Shown: positions 9,246 to 16,001 of the stretch, piece after piece
Layout of the letters: each line of letters starts with the position of its first letter
How positions within the stretch are numbered: the first letter of the stretch is position 1
Assembly (NCBI RefSeq): GCF_005771495.1
Contig: NZ_VAUW01000032.1
Coordinates: forward strand, 1-49,729
DNA length: 49,729 nucleotides
Source of the DNA: Maribacter sp. ACAM166
GTDB lineage: Bacteria; Bacteroidota; Bacteroidia; Flavobacteriales; Flavobacteriaceae
Direction of reading: 5' to 3'
Made by a program: the position numbers and the translations under genes
The notes under the pieces: generated by a model
What the model was told of the DNA's origin: nothing
The model's input: only the letters and a program-made list of their open reading frames with translations
Database searches by the model: none

Positions 9246-9812
9246 ATGATTAAAGATTATTTTGTGAAAAATATGGTATGTGATCGTTGTATTAAGGTAC
9301 TACGGGACGAACTTATGGAACATAACTTAAAGTTGTTGGAAATTGAGTTGGGTAGACTGAGATTATACATTGAGAGCGAATCTGAATTCGAGAAATTGGA
9401 GGCCATTTTTAAAAATAATGGATTTTTGTTATTGGAAACACCGGAGCATAAATTGATAGAAAAAGTCAAAATAGAATTAATAAAGATGCTGCAATCCATT
9501 CCGTTGAACTTGAACAAGAAATTATCTGTCTATTTGGAAGAAAAATTGAATCGAGACTATTCTATGATAAGTAGAATATTTTCTGCTACAGAACACATTA
9601 CTATAGAGAAGTACTTTATCAAACTAAAAATAGAAAAGGTAAAGGAGTTAATTCAGAACAAGGAAAATAATTTTACAATGATTGGTCAACTTTTGGATTA
9701 TAGCCATATCAATCATTTGAGCAGTCAATTTAAAAATGAAACAGGAATGAGCCTGTCGGAGTATAAATTACGACAGAACAATTCTAGGAATTCGTTGGAC
9801 AAAATTATGTAG
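9246..9812 (+). CDS. Regulator: heavy-metal-associated-like domain fused to AraC-type HTH
   Basis: This 188-residue protein appears to be a metal-sensing transcription regulator. Residues about 1-65 form a ferredoxin-like HMA-type domain with MVCDRC (two cysteines, as in the CxxC of copper chaperones). Residues about 100-180 resemble the C-terminal half of an AraC/XylS DNA-binding region; IGQLLDYSHINHLSSQFKNE fits the second helix-turn-helix and is followed by the typical TGMSLSEYK. The arrangement allows metal binding directly in the sensor part instead of a cupin effector domain. It follows the TolC gene by 2 nt and precedes the multicopper oxidase, so it probably controls this island. Targets are not visible from the sequence. 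Confidence 0.78.
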   Translation: MIKDYFVKNMVCDRCIKVLRDELMEHNLKLLEIELGRLRLYIESESEFEKLEAIFKNNGFLLLETPEHKLIEKVKIELIKMLQSIPLNLNKKLSVYLEEKLNRDYSMISRIFSATEHITIEKYFIKLKIEKVKELIQNKENNFTMIGQLLDYSHINHLSSQFKNETGMSLSEYKLRQNNSRNSLDKIM

Positions 9813-9854
9813 ATAACTACCATAATTTTGGTGCAAGTCGCTAAAATTCAGAAG

Positions 9855-9862
9855 TATTTTTG
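9855..9862 (+). promoter_or_regulatory. Candidate -7 box before the multicopper oxidase
   Basis: TATTTTTG matches TANNTTTG and lies 25 nt before the ATG at 9888. A TTTG at 9827-9830 could be the -33 element, but the 24-nt spacing is longer than usual. It suggests that the oxidase starts a separate transcript from the cusA-tolC-araC set. Confidence 0.4.
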
Positions 9863-9887
9863 ATAGATATTTAGAACTAATAATATT

Positions 9888-12272
9888 ATGAACAAAAAAA
9901 TTATTATGTTTTTTACAGCTCTGATATCCTTTGGGGTCAGCGCACAAGAACTACAATATTCTGAAGGTAATATCGATAACTTACCGGTTAGAGAACATAC
10001 CATAACCTTACGTCAAGCAACAGTTAATATAGCAGAAAAAGACGTAATGGGAATGACCGTTAACGGAACTATTCCTGGCCCTACTCTAGAGTTTACAGAA
10101 GGAGACTACGCCGTTATCTATGTGAAAAATGAAATGAGTGTAGAAACTTCTGTGCATTGGCACGGACTGTTATTACCTAATTTTTATGATGGTGTACCCT
10201 ACTTAAATACACCGCCCATAGAACCAGGGCATATACAGAAATATGAATTCCCTATAAAACAATCAGGAACGTATTGGTATCATTCGCATACCATGTTACA
10301 AGAACAAAGTGGGGTATACGGTTCTATTGTTATAAAACCTAAAAAGCAAACATTAGCTTATGACAAAGAATTGGTATTGATGCTATCTGATTGGACAAAT
10401 GAAAAGCCAATGAACGTTCTCAGAAATCTAAAACGAGGAAATAAATGGTACGGTATTAAAAAAGGTACTGCGACACCACTAAATCAGGTTATTTCGCGTG
10501 GAGCTTTTGGAGCACAGCTCAATTTTTGGAGACAGCGTATGGAAGGCGCAGATATAGCAGATGTATATTATCCTGCTTTCTTAATTAATGGAGAAGAGAC
10601 TATAGAATATCCAGAATTGAAACCTGGTGAAAAGGTGCGATTGAGAATTATTGATGGTGGCGCTTCCACATCTTTTTGGATGACTTTTGGCGGAGAAGAT
10701 CCACTACTAATTTCAGCCGACGGTCTTGATGTTGTTCCCGTAAGAAAGAACAAAACTTTTATTGGTATTGCTGAAGCTTACGATTTTATTGTAACCATCC
10801 CAGATGAAGGGAAAATAGAATTTAGAATAACAGCACAAGATGGTTCTGGAACTGCATCTGCTTTTTTAGGAAATGGGAAGATTCTGCCTGCTATAAATAT
10901 TCCAAGGCCAGATAAAATTGGAATGATGAAAAAAATGGCAAAGATGGATATGAAAATGGGAGCGCATGCCTTAAAATTTCAACCCAGAAAAGATAAACGC
11001 TATGAAATAAAGATGGAATACGGAATGCAGATGAAAAAAAAGCAAGGGGTGAGTATGAATACTTCTGAAAAGAATGAAGATGCAATGAAAAACAGGAATC
11101 ATTCCGAGATGAAAGGAATGGAAATCAAGAAGGATTCAATACATATGGATCATTCCAAGATGAAAGGAATGGAGATGGGTAAGAATAAAACACCAATGAA
11201 AATAGATGGTATGGATATGAAGGACGGAATGAGTGATATGCCTGATGTAGATATGTTTTCAGCGTATAATTACGATTACCTCAAATCGCAAGAAAAAACT
11301 ACATATGATGCTTCTGTTCCAGTTAACGATATCCTATTAAATCTTACAGGAAATATGGATCGCTATATCTGGAGTATGAATGGCGTGCCTCTTTCTGAGA
11401 CAGATAAAATTAAAATTAAAGCAAACGAAGTAACTCGTATCACTTTTAATAACCTCACAATGATGCACCACCCTATGCATTTACACGGTCATTTCTTTAG
11501 GGTTATTAATAAAAACGGAGCTTATTCGCCTCTAAAGCATACCGTGAATGTACCGCCTATGCAAGAAGTGACCATAGAATTTTACGGTAATAATGGCGAC
11601 GAAGTTGGCGATTGGTTCTTCCATTGTCATATACTCTATCATATGATGGGTGGTATGGCTCGTATTATAAGCTATGATACACCTAGGGATCCAAGAATGG
11701 ATGAATTTCCAGTGTCTAATATTATTCAAGAAACCAATAAGTGGTATTCGTGGGGAATGGTAGATGCAGCTTCACATACAACAGGATTTAATCTGGTTAC
11801 TTCAAATATCAGAAACCAGTTTAACGCTTCTTTTGAATATGGATGGAACAAAAATTTGGAAGGAGAGTTCACGTATGAACGGTACTTACACGATTATCTA
11901 CGTGTTTTTGGTGGTGTTAATATAGAAAACGAAACGCAAGAAAGTTTTGATGAATTTAAAACAACTGCAGTTGTTGGAGTTCGTTATTTAACGCCCTATT
12001 TATTTGCCCTTGATGCTCGAATTGATAATGAATTAAAGCCAAGAATTGGGTTAGGACGAAGTATCATGCTATTCCCTAAATTCGCTGTTTTTGGTTATTA
12101 TGAATATCAAATAGATTTAGGTTTTGTCAATGATCTACCTATAAATAAAAATGTTACTTCAGAAACTGTTTGGAGTGCAGGAGCTGAATACATGCTTTCA
12201 CGAAATTTTTCTCTAATGGCTAGTTACGATAACAGATATGGTGCTGGTGGTGGATTGTCCGTAAGATTTTAA
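9888..12272 (+). CDS. Multicopper oxidase (CopA/PcoA type) fused to CopB-like beta-barrel domain
   Basis: This 794-residue exported protein has a signal peptide ending around SFGVSAQ. The multicopper oxidase part has all copper-ligand motifs: HWHG (H90, H92), HSH (H132, H134), HPMHLHGHFF (about 528-537) and HCHILYHMMGGM with the type-1 ligands C580, H585 and axial M590. It would oxidise Cu(I) to less toxic Cu(II) in the periplasm. Residues about 345-470 are a Met/His-rich insert with repeats of the HSKMKGMEM kind, likely copper binding. From about residue 635 to the end is a CopB-like domain with ARIDNELKPRIGLGRS and alternating amphipathic strands ending in GGGLSVRF. In proteobacteria PcoA/CopA and PcoB/CopB are separate; here they are one chain. 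The stop overlaps the next start (TAATG). Confidence 0.9.
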   Translation: MNKKIIMFFTALISFGVSAQELQYSEGNIDNLPVREHTITLRQATVNIAEKDVMGMTVNGTIPGPTLEFTEGDYAVIYVKNEMSVETSVHWHGLLLPNFYDGVPYLNTPPIEPGHIQKYEFPIKQSGTYWYHSHTMLQEQSGVYGSIVIKPKKQTLAYDKELVLMLSDWTNEKPMNVLRNLKRGNKWYGIKKGTATPLNQVISRGAFGAQLNFWRQRMEGADIADVYYPAFLINGEETIEYPELKPGEKVRLRIIDGGASTSFWMTFGGEDPLLISADGLDVVPVRKNKTFIGIAEAYDFIVTIPDEGKIEFRITAQDGSGTASAFLGNGKILPAINIPRPDKIGMMKKMAKMDMKMGAHALKFQPRKDKRYEIKMEYGMQMKKKQGVSMNTSEKNEDAMKNRNHSEMKGMEIKKDSIHMDHSKMKGMEMGKNKTPMKIDGMDMKDGMSDMPDVDMFSAYNYDYLKSQEKTTYDASVPVNDILLNLTGNMDRYIWSMNGVPLSETDKIKIKANEVTRITFNNLTMMHHPMHLHGHFFRVINKNGAYSPLKHTVNVPPMQEVTIEFYGNNGDEVGDWFFHCHILYHMMGGMARIISYDTPRDPRMDEFPVSNIIQETNKWYSWGMVDAASHTTGFNLVTSNIRNQFNASFEYGWNKNLEGEFTYERYLHDYLRVFGGVNIENETQESFDEFKTTAVVGVRYLTPYLFALDARIDNELKPRIGLGRSIMLFPKFAVFGYYEYQIDLGFVNDLPINKNVTSETVWSAGAEYMLSRNFSLMASYDNRYGAGGGLSVRF

Positions 12273-13588
12273 TGATGAAAAATAACTATAAAAAAGATAG
12301 CCTATCACTAATAGGAGCCATAGCACTAGGTACAGGTGTAATGATTGGTGCTGGCATTTTTGCCCTATTGGGCCAGGTCGCTGAACTATCAGGCAACTTA
12401 TTTCCATTCGCCTTCATTGCTGGAGCTATAATTTCAGGATTTAGTGCTTATGGGTATATCAAATTGTCAAATGCATTTCCGTCTTCCGGTGGTATTGCTA
12501 TGTATTTGGTGAAAGCCTATGGTAAAGGAACTGTTGCAGCATCGGGTGCACTTTTAATGGCATTCTCAATGATTATCAATGAAAGTTTGGTAGCACGAAC
12601 TTTTGGTTCTTATACGTTACAACTTTTCAATGTAGGAGACAACAGTTTTTGGGTTCCCATATTAGGAGTACTTCTTATTGTTGGAGCATTTCTAATTAAT
12701 ATTTCAGGAAACAATATTATTGGAAAGTCATCATTAATTATGGCTATTATTAAGGTAGGAGGTATCGCAATTTTTGCCATAGGAGCGCTTTGGGCTGCTG
12801 AATTCTCTTTCGAAGATGCTATTTCGTTGAATAACTCGACAAATTACCCAACAACAGATTATTTAGGTGCATTGGCTTTATCAATTTTGGCATATAAGGG
12901 GTTTACTACCATCACAAACAGTGGTGGAGAAATTGTAAACCCAAATAAAAATGTAGGAAGAGCTATTATTATTTCACTAATCATATGTACGGTAATATAT
13001 GTATTAGTGGCGTTTGCGGTTTCTTCTAACTTAACTATTATAGAAATTGTAGCAGCTAAAGATTATTCATTAGCAGAAGCTTCCAAGCCCGCTTTTGGTA
13101 AATACGGATTATGGTTTACCGTTGGTATAGCAATAGTAGCTACCATATCTGGAATTATAGCCAGCATCTTTGCCGTATCAAGAATGACAGCAATGTTAAC
13201 GAATATGAAGCTCATTCCACATAAACATTTTGGTATGCCGGGAAATATTCAAAAACACATGTTGGTGTACGTTACTGTTATTGCAATGATACTAACTATA
13301 TTTTTTGATTTAAGTCGTATAGCATCTTTGGGTGCAATATTTTATTTAGTCATGGACATCGGCATCCAATGGGGAATACTGCGAAACTTAAGAAAAGAAG
13401 TTCAGGCTAATTCAGCTATAATCATAACCGCTATACTTTTAGATGTCATCGTCTTAAGTGCCTTTTTATGGATTAAAGCAAGCTCTGATATAACCGTAAT
13501 CATTGTAGCAATAGTGGCTATGACTCTTATCATTTTAGGAGAAAGATGGTTTTTAAAAACTAACAAACACAAACAAGATTCAGAATAA
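12272..13588 (+). CDS. APC-superfamily amino-acid permease
   Basis: This 438-residue inner-membrane transporter has about 12 predicted spans. The N-terminal GTGVMIGAGIFALLGQ is the classical APC first-helix substrate-binding motif, and SILAYKGFTTITNSGGEIVNP matches the sixth-helix region with the conserved Glu. It is a secondary amino-acid transporter of unknown substrate. The ATG overlaps the stop of the multicopper oxidase, so translation is probably coupled. An amino-acid permease is an unexpected member of a copper operon. It may supply a copper-binding amino acid such as histidine, or have been caught in the island by chance; nothing in the sequence decides this. Confidence 0.88.
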   Translation: MMKNNYKKDSLSLIGAIALGTGVMIGAGIFALLGQVAELSGNLFPFAFIAGAIISGFSAYGYIKLSNAFPSSGGIAMYLVKAYGKGTVAASGALLMAFSMIINESLVARTFGSYTLQLFNVGDNSFWVPILGVLLIVGAFLINISGNNIIGKSSLIMAIIKVGGIAIFAIGALWAAEFSFEDAISLNNSTNYPTTDYLGALALSILAYKGFTTITNSGGEIVNPNKNVGRAIIISLIICTVIYVLVAFAVSSNLTIIEIVAAKDYSLAEASKPAFGKYGLWFTVGIAIVATISGIIASIFAVSRMTAMLTNMKLIPHKHFGMPGNIQKHMLVYVTVIAMILTIFFDLSRIASLGAIFYLVMDIGIQWGILRNLRKEVQANSAIIITAILLDVIVLSAFLWIKASSDITVIIVAIVAMTLIILGERWFLKTNKHKQDSE

Positions 13589-13608
13589 ATAATTTAAAAT
13601 TAATAATT

Positions 13609-14148
13609 ATGAAAAATTCAAGAACAACAACTGTGAAAATTTTAATGGCAATTGGCTTAGTAGGAACAATGGTCAGTTGTAAATCAACCTTCAATGCCAC
13701 CGAGATATTGCAGGTTAATAAAAATAAAAATGCCATATACCAAGAAATCATTACAAACCCTGTTCAGTTTACCGATTTCATCACTGAGGCACGAAAAAGT
13801 GAAGGGGCCAAAAAGATAATGATGAAGGCTCATATGGAACAGATGGAATCTGGAAAAATGAAAATGATGATGGAGAAAAATCCTGAAATGATGCAAAAGA
13901 TGCAATCCCATATGCAGATTATGATGGAAAAAAATCCGGAAATGATGCAAAAGATGCAATCCAAAATGCTAAATAAAATGATGGAGAGTGAAAAGGGTCG
14001 TGAAATGCTGATGGATGAAATCCATAATAACAAAATGATGAAAAAGCAAATGAAAACAAAAATGATGCAAATGATGAATGAAAACCCTGAAATGATGAAA
14101 AAAATGAAAGGGAAAACGAAAGGGAAAATGAAAAATGATGAACAATAA
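13609..14148 (+). CDS. Methionine-repeat lipoprotein, putative copper-binding
   Basis: This 179-residue lipoprotein has its lipobox at MVSC (acylated C24). The first part of the mature chain (about 25-75) is ordinary; residues about 70-175 are extremely Met- and Lys-rich, with about 33 methionines and almost no aromatic residues. A repeat unit built on EKNPEMMQKMQS occurs twice in tandem and again in weaker form near the C-terminus (NENPEMMKKMKG). Clustered methionines bind Cu(I) in proteins such as CusF, CopC and PcoE, so a periplasmic or surface copper sponge is a reasonable inference. No named family was recognised. It follows the permease by 20 nt and precedes the SHOCT gene. Confidence 0.75.
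   Translation: MKNSRTTTVKILMAIGLVGTMVSCKSTFNATEILQVNKNKNAIYQEIITNPVQFTDFITEARKSEGAKKIMMKAHMEQMESGKMKMMMEKNPEMMQKMQSHMQIMMEKNPEMMQKMQSKMLNKMMESEKGREMLMDEIHNNKMMKKQMKTKMMQMMNENPEMMKKMKGKTKGKMKNDEQ
13867..13974 (+). repeat. Two tandem 54-bp units inside the methionine-rich lipoprotein gene
   Basis: Two 18-codon units start at 13867 and 13921. The first 42 nt of each (ATGATGGARAAAAATCC...) are nearly identical, and the units drift after that. Internal duplication by slippage or unequal recombination explains the length of the Met-rich region; copy number may vary between strains. Confidence 0.75.
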
Positions 14149-14215
14149 ATTCCTACCCTTATGATTGGGAAACTACAAATAAAAATAATTAGTTAACTAT
14201 TAAAAATATACAATT

Positions 14216-14407
14216 ATGATGATGTGGTGGTGGATATTAATACCGGTTTTGCTTGTAATGGGCGTATTTCTATACAATGGAAGAAATAGACAAAATACCG
14301 AGAAGATAGAAAATCCTATGGATATTCTGGATAACCGATTCGCCAAGGGTGATATATCCAAAGAAGAATATAAAGAACAAAAACGAACGTTGAACACTAA
14401 AAATTAA
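14216..14407 (+). CDS. Small membrane protein with SHOCT domain
   Basis: This 63-residue protein has one membrane helix (about 4-21, after MMMWWW) followed by a C-terminal SHOCT motif, LDNRFAKGDISKEEYKEQKR. SHOCT is a short oligomerisation-type domain commonly attached to membrane segments. The function is unknown. Small SHOCT proteins of this form are frequent in Bacteroidota metal-resistance clusters. The next gene begins 6 nt after the stop, so the two are surely co-transcribed. Confidence 0.8.
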   Translation: MMMWWWILIPVLLVMGVFLYNGRNRQNTEKIENPMDILDNRFAKGDISKEEYKEQKRTLNTKN

Positions 14408-14413
14408 AAGACG

Positions 14414-14800
14414 ATGAACTATTATTTTAATAAAACAATCAAAGGCACTTTTGAAGAGGTCATTAAAAAAGTCACAGAAGCATTAAAAGAAGAGGGTTTT
14501 GGAATACTTACAGAAATAGATATAAAGGAAACCCTTAAGAAAAAACTTGATGTTGATTTCAAGAAGTATAAAATTTTAGGGGCATGCAACCCACCATTTG
14601 CGCATAAGGCTCTTGTGGTAGAAGATAAAATTGGGACGATGTTGCCTTGCAATGTCATTGTCCAAGAATTGGAGCCAGGAACCATTGAAGTTGCTGCTGT
14701 CAATCCGATGGCCTCAATGCAAGCTGTAAATAATGAAGAACTCCATAAAATAGCATCTCAAATAACAGCAATGTTAGAAGATGTGATTAAAAAATTATAG
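14414..14800 (+). CDS. DUF302 family protein
   Basis: This 128-residue soluble protein matches DUF302. It has the alpha-beta pattern with FEEVIKKVTEALKEEGFGIL, then YKILGACNPPFAHKAL with a conserved Cys and His, and LPCNVIVQELEPGTIEVAAV. The cysteines within short hydrophobic contexts and the CNP motif are family features, and the protein has no signal peptide. Its biochemical role is not known; the family is often found beside heavy-metal and sulfur genes, and a metal- or thiol-related role is inferred from this island. Confidence 0.85.
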   Translation: MNYYFNKTIKGTFEEVIKKVTEALKEEGFGILTEIDIKETLKKKLDVDFKKYKILGACNPPFAHKALVVEDKIGTMLPCNVIVQELEPGTIEVAAVNPMASMQAVNNEELHKIASQITAMLEDVIKKL

Positions 14801-14840
14801 AATTTTAATAATAACAAGTAAATTTTAAATCTAAACACAA

Positions 14841-15458
14841 ATGAAAAAAGTAAGGATAACAACAGCAATTTTTGTAATGTCTTTCGTAAGCCTAACAGTA
14901 ATGTCTTGTAAAGACAGTAAAAAGGAGAATTTGGAAAGTGATAACCATTCTGAAATGACCCATGATGCTACTAAAGATAACACCATGGAACATGATAACA
15001 TGGATATGGTATCCCATGTTGGGCAAATGACCGGTTCAAAACAAGTGATAGCAGATTATATGACCTTAAAAGAAGCCTTGGTAGCCACTAATAAGGACGC
15101 AGCTGCAAAGGCAGGTAATAAAATGGTTGGAAGTTTAAAAATCTTTGAAATAAGCGGTTACACTTCATCGCAACAAAAAGAACTCCAAGACATTATTGTA
15201 GACGCTACAGAGCATGCTGAACATATCGGTAAGAGCGAAATGGACCACCAACGCGAACATTTTAAGACCTTGAGTAAAGATATGATGGATATGGTAGAGA
15301 TTACAGGAACCGATGCGACACTATTTCAACAATCTTGCCCAATGTACGATAAAGGTAGTTCCTGGTTGAGTATGAGCAAAGACATCAAAAATCCATACTA
15401 CGGAAGCAAAATGCTGACCTGTGGTAAAGTGGAGAAGGAAATTAAATCCAAGATGTAA
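14841..15458 (+). CDS. DUF3347 lipoprotein, probable periplasmic copper-binding protein
   Basis: This 205-residue lipoprotein has its lipobox at VMSC (C23). A His/Met-rich linker (about 36-62) with HSEMTHDATKD and MEHDNMDM leads to a DUF3347 domain (about 65-205). The domain keeps the typical helices (YMTLKEALVATNKDAAAKAG), the HFKTLSKDMMDM segment and the signature CPMYDKGSSWLS...NPYYGSKMLTCG with two cysteines. The same domain is fused to the C-terminus of the CusB adaptor at 19035 in this island. DUF3347 proteins accompany Cu/Ag efflux in Bacteroidota and may act as CusF-like metal donors, which is inference. Confidence 0.82.
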   Translation: MKKVRITTAIFVMSFVSLTVMSCKDSKKENLESDNHSEMTHDATKDNTMEHDNMDMVSHVGQMTGSKQVIADYMTLKEALVATNKDAAAKAGNKMVGSLKIFEISGYTSSQQKELQDIIVDATEHAEHIGKSEMDHQREHFKTLSKDMMDMVEITGTDATLFQQSCPMYDKGSSWLSMSKDIKNPYYGSKMLTCGKVEKEIKSKM

Positions 15459-15531
15459 TCATCAAATAAAACCTGCAGGTTATTTCCGCCTAATTTTATA
15501 GCGGATTCCTTGTAAATTTAATAAGGTATAA

Positions 15532-15990
15532 ATGAAATTTTTTAAAATCATAACTTTGATATTGTTGGCTGTATTTGTTGTTATTCAATTTTTCCCCACG
15601 GAGCGCAATCAAAGTAATGTGGTGCCAAAAACAGACTTTTTGTTGGTCAACAATCCACCACAAAAAATCAGAGCCATATTGCAAGAATCCTGCTACAATT
15701 GCCATAGTAACAAAACAGATTATCCTTGGTACAACATGATTCAGCCCGCAGCTTGGTATTTGGAAGACCACATTAAACATGCTAAAGGCGAATTGAATTT
15801 TAATCTTTGGGATGAACTTTCAGATAGAAGGAAATCCAGTAAACTTCGGTCTATTATAAAGCAGATTGAAAACGACAAAATGCCTTTAAGTTCATATACA
15901 CTAATTCATAAAAAAGCTCTTTTATCTGAAGTCGAAAAACATAATATTATTAAATATACGACTCAATTGAAAGATAGTTTATCATATTAA
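15532..15990 (+). CDS. Haem-binding domain (c-type cytochrome-like) small protein
   Basis: This 152-residue protein has an N-terminal membrane anchor or signal (about 5-21) and one haem c attachment motif, CYNCH (C54, C57, H58), followed by YPWYNMIQPAAWYLEDHIKHAKGELNF in two conserved stretches and a second methionine region (DKMPLSSYTLIHKKA), where a Met ligand may lie. It fits the Haem_bd (PF14376-type) family of Bacteroidota. Its role is probably periplasmic electron transfer or haem sensing. It lies 12 nt upstream of the copper ATPase, so a redox function linked to copper handling is possible but unproven. Confidence 0.82.
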   Translation: MKFFKIITLILLAVFVVIQFFPTERNQSNVVPKTDFLLVNNPPQKIRAILQESCYNCHSNKTDYPWYNMIQPAAWYLEDHIKHAKGELNFNLWDELSDRRKSSKLRSIIKQIENDKMPLSSYTLIHKKALLSEVEKHNIIKYTTQLKDSLSY

Positions 15991-16001
15991 TTTTAAATAT
16001 C

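Noticed and set aside
13684..13959. Minus-strand 91-codon ORF that is strikingly His-rich and looks like a metal-binding protein
   Set aside because: It is the antisense of the methionine repeats: ATG codons read as CAT (His) on the other strand. The plus-strand lipoprotein explains the sequence.
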